DNA of 64,000 nucleotides from Hirudinaria manillensis (GCA_034509925.1 CM067532.1:4420142-4484141), one strand, 5' to 3'. Shown: positions 12,987-24,976, numbered from the stretch's first letter. Program-made: numbers and translations. Notes: a model not told the origin generated them from the letters alone.

Positions 12987-15911
12987 TCAGCCTTTTCTTG
13001 TCATTATTTTTAAGTACTGTAGGGCGTTGTGAGCTGCTGCATGATGAGCTTCTTCCTTGGACTGACCTACTCCATGACAGACTGCAATTGGATCGTGGGA
13101 TAGCTGCACTGAACACTGGAAATGATCTGAAAAATAATGCTATTTGTTGGCAAATCCAAAGATAGATCTTAATTATGGCCCAATTTAATGATGAGAAATG
13201 CAATAGACGATTATGTAGGTAGAACAGTGTCTAGTCAGTTTTTCACTTTCTGGAGATAAACCACACTTTTCCAATAAACACAACTAGATCAACGTCAAAT
13301 AATTTCTGTAACATTAAGAAAGCTTCAAATGTAAAAGTCAATTACTAAGTGAGGATAAGGTTGATAATAATTGCAAGCTTAATAGCAATGTGAGGTTAAT
13401 TCGTAGGAATTTACATTTCAAGAAAATTAGAAAGTGAACAAACTGCTGAGAGTTCTTTCTTTGTAATCCACATAAAACACTTCAAACTTTTGTTCTTCAG
13501 CAACCTCTTGTAACATCTGACAGTAATTTGTGGCCACCACATTCAAGGACAAGGTTTGAAGAGAGGCAAGGGTTTTCCCAGCCTTAAATTTTAAATCTTG
13601 GAAGAACCTTGCAATTTTCTGCCCATTTTCAGGGGAGAGTGATGGAATGGATGGCCCACTCTTCAACTGCTCATATATTTCTTCAACTATTGACTGAAAT
13701 TCAGAAAACTCCCATGAAATAGTAGCATTGAAATTTCACTTAAACAACTTCTGTTGAAAATACAGACCCACTTTCTATTTATCATTGTAGCCATCATCCT
13801 ATTCATTTCCATTTCTTTTAATAAATAAACTTATATTTAATGGTTTTATATATAGTGCAACAAGATTAAGAGAGTAACAAGAATTTTGTCAATTTACCTT
13901 TCTCATTCAATAATATTTAAATGGGTTTATAAAATAGTATTTCGTAAAATATGTGCTTGATGTTCAATAATATTTAATAGGTAAAGGATGTTCTCTTTCC
14001 TAAACACTATATAATAATTTATTATTGCTTTCACAGAGTCTGGTTCCAAAGAATAGGTATTAAATTGCTTTATGATTTTGTGAAAGTTAGTTGTCCTTAA
14101 TAAAGATGGGTCTTGGAAAATGTCTTAGTAAGAAGAGGTGGGACAAACAAATAAAAGAATCAAATGAGCTTAACATGCTATTAATAAACATTTAAATCGG
14201 ATGATTTGAAGGATTCACAAAACACTGGAAATATATATATAAGGAAATCACAAAAACTGGATCATTGTCAGAGAAGAATTCTTATTGGCAAAGCCTCCAA
14301 GGTAGAAAATTCTTCAATGGAATTCAAAACAAATTCAATTTATATCCAAGTTGAATTGCAATAAGCAGCAGAAGACAAATTTTAAAGCTCAGTAAACACC
14401 TTTCTTGTCAAAAAATCACTAAAAGGTCTGATTTAACTATAACATGGAGGTGGTAAAAAGCTGGAGTTTTGTCATTTTCTGGTGAAAAAATTAATTTTGA
14501 TGGTCCAAACCATTAATGATAAGACATAAATGTAACAATTACTATACAGCATTCAGTGAATTCTAATAATGTAACAATTACCAAGAAGGGTGACAAGATA
14601 CCTTAAGATGCATTAAATGCAGCACGAACTCTATTTTTTACATAATTTTGAATTTTTATCCAGAAAATCAAGAATTTTATACCATAAGATGACAGCTAGT
14701 TTGAATGTTTTTTTTTATTTTTCAGTTTTCTCTTCAGATTATAAAAAGATTTTATCTATAACCAATGAAATTGATATATTCACAGAACTAATGGAATTAT
14801 GTCGTAAGCAATACCTGAATCACAAGTATATAACATATTAACCAGATTATGAATGGAAATAGTTAATATCATAAACTTATATGAGATATTCTATATATCT
14901 TTTTATCTAACCAGTGGAATGCTCGAGCTCTTTGTAACAATCGCAGCTTCTTTTGGAAGTTCAGAGGTGGAGTTGCCAATAGTTTTCAACAGCTTCTCTG
15001 CTGCACTTCGTTTGGCCAATCGTTTCGAAGTTCCATTTCCTGCAGTTACATGTGTTTTCAAAAAGATCAATTATGATATGTAATCCATAAACATTTCACC
15101 TTGTGTGAAATAGCTCATGAGTGAGACAGAACATGTAAACAACTTTTCATGGGGATGTCCCTTCTCGACAGAGAATTCATAAATTGGCGGAGACCACAGG
15201 TTCTTTTGGCTCAATTCTTGCAGTTTCCCAATGGGATTAGTGCATGCTTCCTCACTTTATAAAATAACAACTACAGTAGAGAAAAACAAAATTCATCCAT
15301 ATTCATATCAACCACATTAAACCATAAGTGATATGCCTTCTTTGAGCTTATAAACATTTGTATTAGCAAATATAACATAAAAGTTTAAGGAATTAAATTT
15401 TTGACACAACTTGAGTCTAGATAATTCAAAAACTTTCTTTAAGCTTATAAAATCCTGAATAATTTAAATGTACACAAAAAGTTTCTTAAATGAATCAATA
15501 TTTGTAATTAATTTTAATTAACATCACACCCACTCATTTGTTTGCACACTGCTGTTAGAGGGTGAAGGACTGATTGACCTGGGTGACAACATGGTAAGCA
15601 ATTGCATAGCAACATTGTGCTTAGCTTGCTTTTTGCTGGTACCTATTGTAAATTTTAAGTACATGAAAAGAATAGAACATAAAAGACCAAAATAAAATAA
15701 CTCTATGCAAAATCATAAGAACATATATCAGACCTGAAGCTACAGCTGTCAAATGTCCAGCCTTGATATTGTATGTAAATTCTGGTCTGTGATCTGGACC
15801 ACAGCTGGACACCAAAGTGTATTCCACTTGCAGCCCTTTCTTAGCACATATCTCCTGCAATAAAGTGACAGGGGTCTTGGTAATTCTTTCGTTGCTTATG
15901 CTTTCCTCCAT
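12987..15911 (-). CDS. Three-dsRBD Dicer-partner protein (loquacious/TRBP/PACT family)
   Basis: Double-stranded-RNA-binding cofactor expected to bind Dicer and load miRNA/siRNA precursors. Six exons join in phase: 15911-15734, 15642-15534, 15254-15100, 15039-14912, 13693-13444 and 13126-12987, giving 319 residues. dsRBD1 is at about 13-76 (KTPVTLLQEICAKKG and GTSKKQAKHNVAMQLL). dsRBD2 is at about 102-166 (NPIGKLQELSQKN and GTSKRLAKRSAAEKLL). dsRBD3 is at about 246-315 (NYCQMLQEVAEEQKFEVFYV, then HNALQYLKIMTRK at the C-terminus). The third domain with an EEQ-FEV-Y-D core is the Dicer-binding type of Loqs/TRBP and lacks the KKxAK basic patch. An in-frame ATG at 15959 would add 16 residues; I prefer 15911, which follows the family start. 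R2D2 is excluded because it has only two such domains. Confidence 0.93.
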
Positions 15912-15959
15912 TTCAATCAAGTTGTGCTGCGTGTATTTAATAACAACAGAAATCTCCAC

Positions 15960-16714
15960 GCTTGAGAGTTCTTAAATATTTAAGAACGGAGTTAGAAATA
16001 TTGGAAAGAACTTTCAAGACGCGTTACGGAGTGTTACAAAGTCACGAGTACAAACACACTCGTGGTACGTTCATAATTTATAGTACATAATTTTTCGAAT
16101 TAAGGGCACAGCTGATTAGGATACATTGCCCTTCCCGCCCCGAACGAACGTCATCAGGACATGTTTACATTACTGTGTGGTTTGTCGCTATTTAATCAAT
16201 CTTTTAAAGATCGCAGTAGTCAGTTTCTCCTCTTTTCGAGAATATAATAAATAAAATCCTTTTGTCATATGACACAAATTTCTTAGACTTGTATAAACAC
16301 TTTGATATAATGATACGAGGTTTCAAAAGTAGGTACATGGTATCTTTACGAAATCTGCTGCTAAAAATAATATTCTAAACAAGTGCATTTCTATCTTAAA
16401 TACAATCATTTCGAAATGGTGGCCTCAATGGTTTCTCCAAACATTCCGTCAGATTTACCGTCGATTGAAAATTTAACTTTATTTCATTTTCCAACGTCTA
16501 TTAACCGATTATAATTAAAACTTCTTTAAACCAGTTGTAATGACTACAATATCACGACTTTGATGTATTGTCCCATTTTAGAGCGCAATAGTTAGAAATG
16601 CCCGAGAGGAACTAGAATTAAGAAGAGAAAGCGTTAATTACCGCATTAAAAGACTAAGTTATTTTATGTATTTTCGAAATGTGTATAGTTTAGTTCATTG
16701 TTGATTAATGGCGC
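15960..16714. other. Intergenic, upstream of the dsRBD gene
   Basis: AT-rich, without coding signal. It should hold the dsRBD promoter on the minus strand; no distinct TATA or initiator stands out. Confidence 0.3.
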
Positions 16715-17300
16715 CAAGAATTGGATGGGCCACCTGCTATTAATAACAGTCGATCTTCGGAGGTCTCCTCATGCACTCACGTAGTGGAGGTCGCACCAAA
16801 CTGCCTAAAGGCGCCTCATCAAGAGCAAGAGAGAATACTACTGGAAGAACACCATCAGGGCCTGCAAGTCGTCCCGCCAACAGTGGCGTTCGCTGAACTC
16901 CATCATGGTTCCCCGAAACCACTCCATCGCTACAGACAGCTCCCTTCATTACTTCACTTCCAAGATTGGGAATGTTCGGGCCGCGACGTCCTACTTTCCT
17001 GACGGCCCTGATCCTATCCAAGATCGATTATGGTAATTCATCACTTGTTGGCCTCCTTTCCTGGAGCAGCTGCAGAGAGCCACGTGTCGCCTCTCCTCTA
17101 CGAGCTACACTGGCTGCGCATCCACCAGCGCATCGACTACAAGATCGCCAGGCTTGTCTTCAAATGGCTCCTGGGCCACAAACCAGCCTAATTCCACAGC
17201 GCCCTGAAGACCTTTCTCTTCAGGGAAAGTCACCCCGCTCCTTGAAGTCCACCTGGACTATGCCACTCTGAATCATTATTATTATTATTAATAGGCTAGA
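16715..17300 (+). mobile_element. LINE remnant, RT C-terminal part with ATT tail
   Basis: A GC-richer island on the plus strand. It encodes, across frameshifts, the fingers-to-C-terminal parts of a LINE reverse transcriptase: ALILSKIDYGNSSLVGL, later HQRIDYKIARLVF with KWLLGHKPA, and FHSALKTFLFRE. It ends in an ATT-repeat tail (17273-17292). Overlapping open frames on both strands are products of its base composition. It is inactive. Confidence 0.75.
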
Positions 17301-17914
17301 CACCGCAGACTAACCCATGTGGGAATTCGTCCCGCTTAGTTCCCAGGCTGGCTCCACCTCCATGTAATCGATGGGATATTACTTTTAGCTTAAAGGCTGC
17401 TAGAACTCTAAACCTAAAATTCTGGCACGTCAAACGACTAAGAACCGCCTACTGACATAAGCGTTCCAATACGTTTCGAACTTATTCTCGCTCTGCTCAA
17501 AATTGTCTTATCCGCTAATATCTTCCTTACTGATCGACGTACGAGGCATCAGCACGTTACCCCAACGCCGGTGGGTTATGCTTTTGTATGCTAGGTTTTC
17601 AAACCATAGAATCCGCGGTTTTTGTAATTGGTTGAAGTGACAGTTGTCAGCACCTTAGGTACGACCAGGTGACACGATGTGAACCGAGCAAAATTCGATC
17701 GGCTAAAACTCATTAAAATGAAATTTTTCCCCACACATGAGAAACTTAAACTGCTGTAGTCAAACACAAAAATTCCATAATTCAGTGCTACTATTCATAA
17801 CCCTGCCAGGAATCACAAACACCAAAAACAAACAAGTTAGAAAATTTGGCACAAAGATTTTTTGACAAAGCATAAAACTTGATTCTCACGTTCAAAAAAG
17901 TCAAAACAAGTATA
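17301..17914. other. Intergenic, nothing clear
   Basis: No coding signal. The start may belong to older repeat sequence downstream of the LINE tail. Confidence 0.3.
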
Positions 17915-17920
17915 TTTATT
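17915..17920 (-). terminator. Poly(A) signal AATAAA for the MBD gene
   Basis: TTTATT on the plus strand is AATAAA on the minus strand, 58 bases beyond the stop codon of the MBD gene. This is the usual distance for a short 3' UTR. Confidence 0.5.
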
Positions 17921-17977
17921 GTTAGTAAAAAAGTTTCAATTACACCAAAACACTTCAGTCAAAATATTATATCATGA

Positions 17978-20653
17978 TTATTCATCAAGTTGTACAATCA
18001 ACCTTTGGGTATTGCAACTACCATCCAAAAGAACTTTCAATGGCTGTGAATTCCTGATGAGTTCAGATGGGAGAGAATTCTTCAATCTGATGTTGAGACC
18101 AGCAGAGTCAACAAATGTGTTTCCAGGTTCTATCAACCTCACATGATTTTTGACAAGCAAATGGAACTGTTTGCTAACATCAAGAACAGAAAGAATGTTC
18201 TCATCAAGAACTATAGTATGAACATCAGTCAAAGACATTGCACCAGATTCTTTGCTGCAATCATCTCCTGCAATCTCCGACAGGGAATAACCACCATCTT
18301 TTAATTCAGGATCATATTTGTAGCTTTCAGCAGATTCATTATCATTTGAAACTGCCATACAAGCTTCACACACTGCTTCTCCATTCAATAAAACATTTCC
18401 TTGATCACATTCTTGATTACAAACATTGCACAAAATGTTCTTCTTTGCAACACCACTTTTTAGAAATTCATTTGAATCATTATTAACCTCTGAATTTTCT
18501 GATAAAACATCAGTATGATTTTGATCATTAAACTTGGTCGCTTGGGTCTCTGCCAGGCTATTGTCTGGTTCGGGCATGATTTCTCGTAGAACTCTATCTT
18601 CGGTCAGTTCTAGAAATTTCGCATTTGATTCTGGCAATGTTTCTGAAATATTTTCCTTTTCTTCATAAAGATTTTCCTCTGACATAGAAGAACCCTCTTG
18701 TTGTGAGAAATCCATTGAATGTGCCTGTTCAGATTCATCATCTGTCTTCAATGAATTTATTATTGGTTCATTAATCTCATGATCAACAGATGATTCAACT
18801 TCATTATCAAAAGACTCTTGCTTTGTTCCGTTGTCTGCCTGATTAGACATTTCATAATTTTCAGAGAAATCTTTTTTCATTGGTTCATTGACTGCTTCGT
18901 TAACTAATTCTTTAAAGGAGTTTTCTGGTGCATTATTTACCATTTCTTCCTTATTGTCAAATGAGTCCATTTCTGTAACATTGTCCGCATGGCAGGCAAC
19001 TTCATCCCCACTATTTAATGAGTCTCTTTCTGTTAAAGTGTCACATTTGTCCACTTGATTGACCTCATCTTCATTATCTGATGAGTTTGTTATCTGTGCA
19101 TCATCTGCATGATCAACTGGTTCATCTTCATCATCAAATATGTCTCTTTCTGATTCATTATCTGCATGGTTGACCAACCTGTCTTCAACGTTAGATGAGT
19201 TTTTGTCTGATTCATTATCTGCATGGCTGGTCACTTCATCTTCATTATCAATTGAATCTCTTTCTGACTCATTTTCTACATGACTAACTAGCTCATCATC
19301 AAATGATGATTCTTTTGTACAATTGTCACCATGATTAATCAGTTTTTCTTTCAATTGTTCAGATTCAGAAGGTCCCTCAACACTTTCAATTGAATCAACA
19401 TTTTTGTTTTCTCCATTTAATGTAACCACATCAGCCATTTCATTATTTTCATTACTTTTGCAAAGCAAATTTGGTTCATGATTTGTTAGGTCACTCCCAG
19501 CATCATCACAATTAATTTTTACTGATGACTCCTCCGCAACACCTGCATCACATGTGTTCAGTTTTATTTTCTTAGTTAATGGACTGTTACATATTTCATC
19601 AACAAGGGTCGATTCCTTTGGAGATTTTTCATTTGAAATGTCTTCATCCTTTACCAATTTCCTCTTTCTCTTTGTCTTTGAGGCAGCAGCATTTTCAGGA
19701 GAATTATTCAATTTTTTTTTCTCACCATTCTTCTTCAACTTTTTCTGACTTGTTTTACTATTTTCAGTCAAATCACTGAGGGCCGACTTCTTTTGTGCTG
19801 GTTCATCACAGTTATCAACTTCTAATTTTCTTTTATTTTCCCTAGAAATCAAACTTTGTTCATTGGAAGGCAACTGTGCAGAAATTATTTCCCTGATGTC
19901 TTCCTTCATGCTATCATCTTTTGAACTATTTAAATCCTGACTTTCTTTTTCCACTTTCCTAGATTTTCTCCTAATGGTCGTGCTTCCATTTTTTTTTGCA
20001 TTGGTAAAAATCTTAGTTGTTTCTGTTTTATTATTGGTTTCATCAACAACATTTTTAGCATTTCCATTTTTCTCCCCTGCATTTCTAACAATTTCTTGTG
20101 GTTCACTAAAAATCTTCTGCTTAGAAAATGAAAAACATTCTTTTGTAAGGTCAGAGTTTGTTTTTGCCAAGTAGTCTGTTATCATTGGTAAAGATCTTAG
20201 TTTTGCATTTTCAGGTGTGAAGTAATAAATATCACATTGTTTAGACTGCTTTGCAGGATTTTGGACACCTCTATAAACTATTTCTCTTCTCCAACCTAAT
20301 TTAAAAGGCCGTGTCCATTCTTCAGGCACAACACTCATGGATTTTGTTTCATAGCTCTGTGTCAGTTCAACCATACTATTATCATTTGCTTCTTTTGAAG
20401 GGGGAATCGCAGGCTTTTTAGGTCGTGGTGTACTGTTGGTAGCTTTGGCTTTCTTTTCCTTTGATGAGTGAATGTCTGACTTTTTAGATTCTTTCTTTGC
20501 ATCTTTATTTATAAATTTAGATCCAGCATGACCTAGAAGCGCAGCACCAGATATTTTATTCATCAATTTCCCGCTCTTCTTAATTTCTTTCTTTGAAGAA
20601 TCAGCCTTCGTTTCATCATTGTCCAAATTTTCGGAAACAATGTCCGTAGACAT
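17978..20653 (-). CDS. Methyl-CpG-binding-domain (MBD) nuclear protein, single exon
   Basis: An uninterrupted 891-codon frame starts at ATG 20653. Residues 1-90 are Lys/Ser-rich. Residues about 109-181 form an MBD: WTRPFKLGWRREIVYRGV, then CDIYYFTPENAKLRSLPMI and DYLAKT, matching the family pattern (GW-R, DVYY-P-GKKLRS, L). Whether it binds methylated CpG cannot be read from sequence; several invertebrate MBDs have lost this. Residues about 190-350 are basic with nuclear-localisation-like runs (KTKRKRKLVKDE). Residues about 430-650 are acidic, with degenerate ~20-residue repeats around DNEDE and HADNESE. Near residue 742 a CxxC...CxxC module (CNVCNQ...CEACM) may bind zinc, and a folded-looking C-terminal block follows. 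I cannot name an orthologue. The lack of introns contrasts with its neighbours. Confidence 0.8.
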   Translation of the reverse strand: MSTDIVSENLDNDETKADSSKKEIKKSGKLMNKISGAALLGHAGSKFINKDAKKESKKSDIHSSKEKKAKATNSTPRPKKPAIPPSKEANDNSMVELTQSYETKSMSVVPEEWTRPFKLGWRREIVYRGVQNPAKQSKQCDIYYFTPENAKLRSLPMITDYLAKTNSDLTKECFSFSKQKIFSEPQEIVRNAGEKNGNAKNVVDETNNKTETTKIFTNAKKNGSTTIRRKSRKVEKESQDLNSSKDDSMKEDIREIISAQLPSNEQSLISRENKRKLEVDNCDEPAQKKSALSDLTENSKTSQKKLKKNGEKKKLNNSPENAAASKTKRKRKLVKDEDISNEKSPKESTLVDEICNSPLTKKIKLNTCDAGVAEESSVKINCDDAGSDLTNHEPNLLCKSNENNEMADVVTLNGENKNVDSIESVEGPSESEQLKEKLINHGDNCTKESSFDDELVSHVENESERDSIDNEDEVTSHADNESDKNSSNVEDRLVNHADNESERDIFDDEDEPVDHADDAQITNSSDNEDEVNQVDKCDTLTERDSLNSGDEVACHADNVTEMDSFDNKEEMVNNAPENSFKELVNEAVNEPMKKDFSENYEMSNQADNGTKQESFDNEVESSVDHEINEPIINSLKTDDESEQAHSMDFSQQEGSSMSEENLYEEKENISETLPESNAKFLELTEDRVLREIMPEPDNSLAETQATKFNDQNHTDVLSENSEVNNDSNEFLKSGVAKKNILCNVCNQECDQGNVLLNGEAVCEACMAVSNDNESAESYKYDPELKDGGYSLSEIAGDDCSKESGAMSLTDVHTIVLDENILSVLDVSKQFHLLVKNHVRLIEPGNTFVDSAGLNIRLKNSLPSELIRNSQPLKVLLDGSCNTQRLIVQLDE

Positions 20654-20984
20654 ATTTGGTTATGCAAACGTAAACCTAAACGTTATATAATTAATAAATT
20701 TATACAATATTTGAAACTATCTATGGTGAATCTTCAAAATAAGTGTCTGTCTTCCGAATATGTAAATCAAAACATTAAACGATAACTAGCAGCAACAATC
20801 AGGAGCATTGACCTAAATAACAAAAGAATATTAATACAGCTTTTAACTAATTTAAATATTAATAAAATTAAATACTAATAATATTTTAATAAATTTTGTT
20901 TTACAATAAAAAAATAAACTTTTATTACAAATCTCAAAATAAATTATTTATAATTTGTATTTAAGTGGTTTAATTTAATTTTAT
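20654..20984. other. Upstream of the MBD gene, AT-rich
   Basis: Very AT-rich spacer with no coding signal; presumably the 5' region of the minus-strand MBD gene. Confidence 0.3.
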
Positions 20985-21381
20985 TTGTCTATTTTTCTAC
21001 ACAAAATGAAGGGTCACCCGATGACCACTTACACAATTTTGTATAGCATTTGTCAACAGAAAATAGAGTGAAACAGAATCAGAAGTCAACAGAAAATTAA
21101 GTTTACTTAATGAAGATGAAGTTATTGAAGTTTGAGAATGAAACGCAAGGTTAAAGAGAAAATGTAGAGGAGTTAATGATGTCAAACGGTAGTGAGTTCC
21201 AGAGTTTGGTAATTCGGTTGATGAAGAAATGTCGCCTGTGACCGGTGGAATATCTCTCTTGGCATAAGCGAAGGGGTTACCACGGGTTATGGAAGCTAAA
21301 ATAGGGAAATGTGAAATGCTACGTTTAACAATACCATTTTATGACATAGGCATAAATCACAAATGAGGTGTTGATGTTCGA
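20985..21381 (-). mobile_element. CR1-like LINE, 3' half (split by the Mutator-like element)
   Basis: The minus strand reads the final part of a LINE ORF with frameshifts, including INRITKLWNSLPFDIINSS, and continues to KWSSGDPSF near 21000, followed by an AATAAAATTAAATTAAA tail. The upstream half of the same LINE is at 24977-25286. The two parts join when 21382-24976 and one copy of a 9-bp duplication are removed. Confidence 0.7.
21373..21381 (+). repeat. 9-bp target-site duplication, left copy
   Basis: GATGTTCGA directly before the ACCAGCG terminus. It is repeated exactly at 24977-24985 directly after the CGCTGGT terminus. Confidence 0.85.
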
Positions 21382-22080
21382 ACCAGCGTGATAGGAGCCT
21401 GACAACAAAATGCGTGAGCCCGACAACAAAGTGGATCAGAAAATAAACAAAAACAATTATTTGCATACAGCCAATCATAGGACGGAGGTGTGATTTGCAT
21501 GTGATTAGGGCGGACCTGAAATAATGAAGTAAATAACCAGCGTCATACGAACACGACAACAAAGTGGATCAGAAAATAATTTTTAATGATAAATAAATAA
21601 AAATTTAAAAAAACAATACATATATATTTATAAACCTGTTTGAGTTCATGAATGAAGCAGGCTCAATGATAGCCTTTGTTTAAAAATATTTAAAGTATTT
21701 TAGCTCCAAGATTTTAAAATGATAATAACTTTGGGGGAAGTTTCTGATTAATCCAGGAGAAAATATTCAATGAGTAATTGCACAAGTACTAAGGGTTTTA
21801 TATGAAAACTACAATTAATGCCTGAATTTATCTTTCGCATCTTTCTAACTGGCTGAGTGCCCGAAATAAACAATTGTCCGCCATTGTTCTTGCGGGCAAA
21901 CTCAAATTTGAGTCAAATAGCAAGTTTTAAAAGTCCCAGAACACTCCCTAATCAAGCAACTGTATTTTTATAAGCTGTTACATTTGAAAAGATGCCTACT
22001 ACTGCCTAATTTCAATGATTTCACCTACTAAAATTTGCGAAATAGGAGTTGTAACAAAAACCAGCAATTGATATGTTAAA

Positions 22081-23520
22081 ATAAAGGTTTAATTATTAGT
22101 AATATTTTCAAAAACCGGCGTAGTTTGAAATGCATTAATAATGGAGTTATCAAACAAACTTTAAATTACAGCAACAATAACTTTGAAATTCATTTATGTC
22201 ATAGATTTCGGTCTAACTAAGCTTTTGATACATTTCCAGTAAATGTAGTAGGCATTAAGTAAGAGTTTTTGAAAAAAAGACTAAAATAATATCGAGTTAT
22301 TTGAATTTCGATGAAGGGACGCGATCCATTTTAAGTCTCAAATTAATATATTGAGATGGTTTTCTGGGCCCATTTTCAGATATGTTGTGTATTAATCATA
22401 TATCTCTCCGATACCAAACTTTCGGTTCCCAATTTGTTGTGGTTTTAGAGTAAATTGGAAATAACAAAGCATCGCAACTTTTGAGAATCGAGTTCGGCGA
22501 GCAAGTCCAGTGACTTGAGTTTGCGCCCTATAGGCTCTTTTTCTCAATTACGAAAATTAGAAAAAAATTAAATTCAAAATAATTTAGGCAATAGGTTAAT
22601 AATAAGAAATGTGAATGATAAAGCCGAAGTTGGGACTTCTAAAGTGAATAGTTTTTCTTATAATTTCGAAAATATAAAATGGACGCGAAACTCTAAAAAT
22701 TCTAAAACCTAAAGTTTGATAAAATGTGTGATAAACTATCTTCAAAAAGTTCATTTTGCTATCAATAGCGAAGTTTTGTGGTAAAAATGAGCAATTTTGC
22801 AAACGTTCTTTACAGACGACCCCTGGCGTGTTTTGAAAACAATTCGTCGGGGACCGGCCTGATTAATTTAAAATATGAAGTTTATTCAAAACTAATATTA
22901 TATAACTCAAAATAAAGATTTAATTGTCAGTAATGTTTTTCTAAAATTGATTTTACTTGAAATTTAATATTAACGAAATTAGGAAACATAAACCTTTATT
23001 TTCATTCTCATAATTTTTAAATGTCATGCATCTTAGTACAAATAAGCTTTTGAAATACTTTTCAAAGTACTTAACAAACGTTAAATGGAAGTTTTTGGCC
23101 GAAAAGACTAAAATAATAGCGAGTTTTCTGAATTAAATTAAGCGACGCGATTCGTTTTAAGTCTCGAATTAATGTATTAAGACGGTTTTCTGACCCCATT
23201 TTCAGACATGTTATGTCTTAATAATGTATCTCTTCATTACCAAATTTTCGGCTCCAAATATGCTGTGGTTTTAGAGTAAATTGGAAATAACAGATCATCG
23301 CAACTTTTGAGAATCGAGTTCGGCGATCATGTCGAGTGACTCGAGTTTGCGCCCTATAGGCTCTTTTTCTCAATTTCGAAAATTATGAAAAAAATGAAAT
23401 TTAAAATAATTCAGGTAACAGGTTAATAATAAGAAGTACGAATGATAAAGCCGAAGTTGGGACTTCTAAAGTGAATAGATTTTCTTATAATCTCGAAAAT
23501 ATAAGATGGGCGCGAGACTC
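22081..23520. repeat. Two ~610-bp direct copies inside the MULE-like element
   Basis: The segment 22081-22692 recurs at 22908-23520 with moderate divergence. Shared landmarks include TTTTAGAGTAAATTGGAAAT and GCGCCCTATAGGCTCTTTTT at an offset of about 827 bp. The 216 bp between them are not repeated; after the second copy the array at 23521 begins instead. Confidence 0.85.
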
Positions 23521-24930
23521 CATGTCGTTTTTGGCATCGTGAACAAAATAGGTGGATTTGCAGGAAAATGTAAAGGACGAAAATTGTAGAGGATAGTTTC
23601 ATGATTCGTTTGATGTATTAATTTTTAGATTTGATTCGGTGGAACTGCTGCGTTTCGAGTTCGAAGTTGACTCAACACGAAGCGGAAGGGTGCATGTCGT
23701 CTTTGGCATCGTGAACAAAATAGGTGTATTGCAAGAAAATGTAAAGGACGAAATTTGTAGAGGATATTTTCATGATTCGTTTGATGTATTAATTTTTAAA
23801 TTTGATTCGGTGGAACTGCTGCGTTTCGAGCTCGAAGTTGACTCAACACGCAGCAGAAGGGTCCATGTCGTCTTTGGCATCGTGAACAAAATAGGTGGAT
23901 TTGCAAGAAAATGTAAAAGACGAAATTTGTAGAGGATAGTTTCATGATTCGTTTGATGTATTAATTTTTAAATTTGATTCGGTGAAACTGCTGCGTTTCG
24001 AGTTCGAAGTTGACTCAACACGAAGCGGAAGGGTCCATGTCGTATTTGGCATCGTGAACAAAATAGGTGGATTTGCAAGAAAATGTAAAGGACGAAAATT
24101 GTAGAGGATAGTTTCATGATTCGTTTGATGTATTAATTTTTAAATTTGGTTCAGTGGAACTGCTGCGTTTCGAGTTAGAATAATCGCCGGCTAGCGATTT
24201 TTCCTCAACTTGTAACTAGGTCATTTCTTCCGACCCCATGTCGTCTTTGGCATCGTGAACAAAATAGGTGGATTTGCAAGAAAATGTAAAAGACGAAATT
24301 TGTAGAGGATAGTTTCATGATTCGTTTGATGTATTAATTTTTAAATTTGTTTCGGTGGAACTGCTGCGTTTCGAGTTCGAAGTTGACTCAACACGAAGCG
24401 GAAGGGTGCATGTCGTCTTTGGCATCGTGAACAAAATAGGTGGATTTGCAAGAAAATGTAAAGGACGAAAATTGTAGAGGATACTTTCATGATTCGTTTG
24501 ATGTATTAATTTTTAAATTTGGTTCAGTGGAACTGCTGCGTTTCGAGTTAGAATAATCGCCGGCTAGCGATTTTTCCTCAACTTGTAACTAGGTCATTTC
24601 TTCCGACCCCATGTCGTATTTGGCATCGTGAACAAAATAAGTGTATTTGCAAGAAAATGTAAAAGACGAAAATTGTAGAGGATATTTTCACGATTCGTTT
24701 GATGTATTAATTTTTAAATTTGATTCGGTGGAACTGCTACGTTTCGAGTTCGAAGTTGACTCAACACGAAGCGGAAGGGTCCATGTCGTTTTTGGCATCG
24801 TGAACAAAATAGGTGGATTTGCAAGAAAATGTAAAGGACGAAAATTGTAGAGGATAGTTTCATGATTCGTTTGATGTATTAATTTTTAAATTTGGTTCAG
24901 TGGAACTGCTGCGTTTTGAGCGGTTTCCTG
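23521..24930. repeat. Minisatellite of 172-bp and 201-bp units (8 units)
   Basis: Units begin at the phrase CATGTCGT at 23521, 23693, 23864, 24036, 24237, 24409, 24610 and 24782, giving spacings of 172, 171, 172, 201, 172, 201 and 172. Two unit types alternate in the second half. The 201-bp type replaces the end (TTGACTCAACACGAAGCGG) with a different block (CGCCGGCTAGCGATTTTTCC...). Each unit ends near GGAACTGCTGCGTTTCGAG, which also lies next to the right terminus of the element. Open frames here repeat the same peptide and are not genes. Confidence 0.92.
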
Positions 24931-24976
24931 AGTTAGGGCTCACGCACTTTTGTTGTCAGGCTCCTATCACGCTGGT

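Larger units (their letters stand above)
21382..24976. mobile_element. Mutator-like (MULE) non-autonomous DNA transposon with internal satellites
   Basis: A 3,595-bp element with near-perfect 40-bp terminal inverted repeats beginning ACCAGCGTGATAGGAGCCTG at both ends (one indel) and a perfect 9-bp target duplication. The 9-bp duplication points to the Mutator superfamily. No transposase is recognisable. The interior holds a 610-bp direct duplication and an array of 172/201-bp units. A second, variant terminus (ACCAGCGTCATACGAACACG) lies at 21536, suggesting an end duplication or a nested relative. It interrupts a LINE, so it is younger than that LINE. The superfamily call rests on duplication length only. 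Confidence 0.8.

Noticed and set aside
23639..24850. Short repeated frames with VVFGIVNKIG
   Set aside because: Products of the 172-bp minisatellite; each is closed by stops in the next unit.
23521..24930. CRISPR-like regular spacing
   Set aside because: Units are contiguous 172/201-bp tandem repeats in a eukaryotic genome, with no unique spacers between short repeats.
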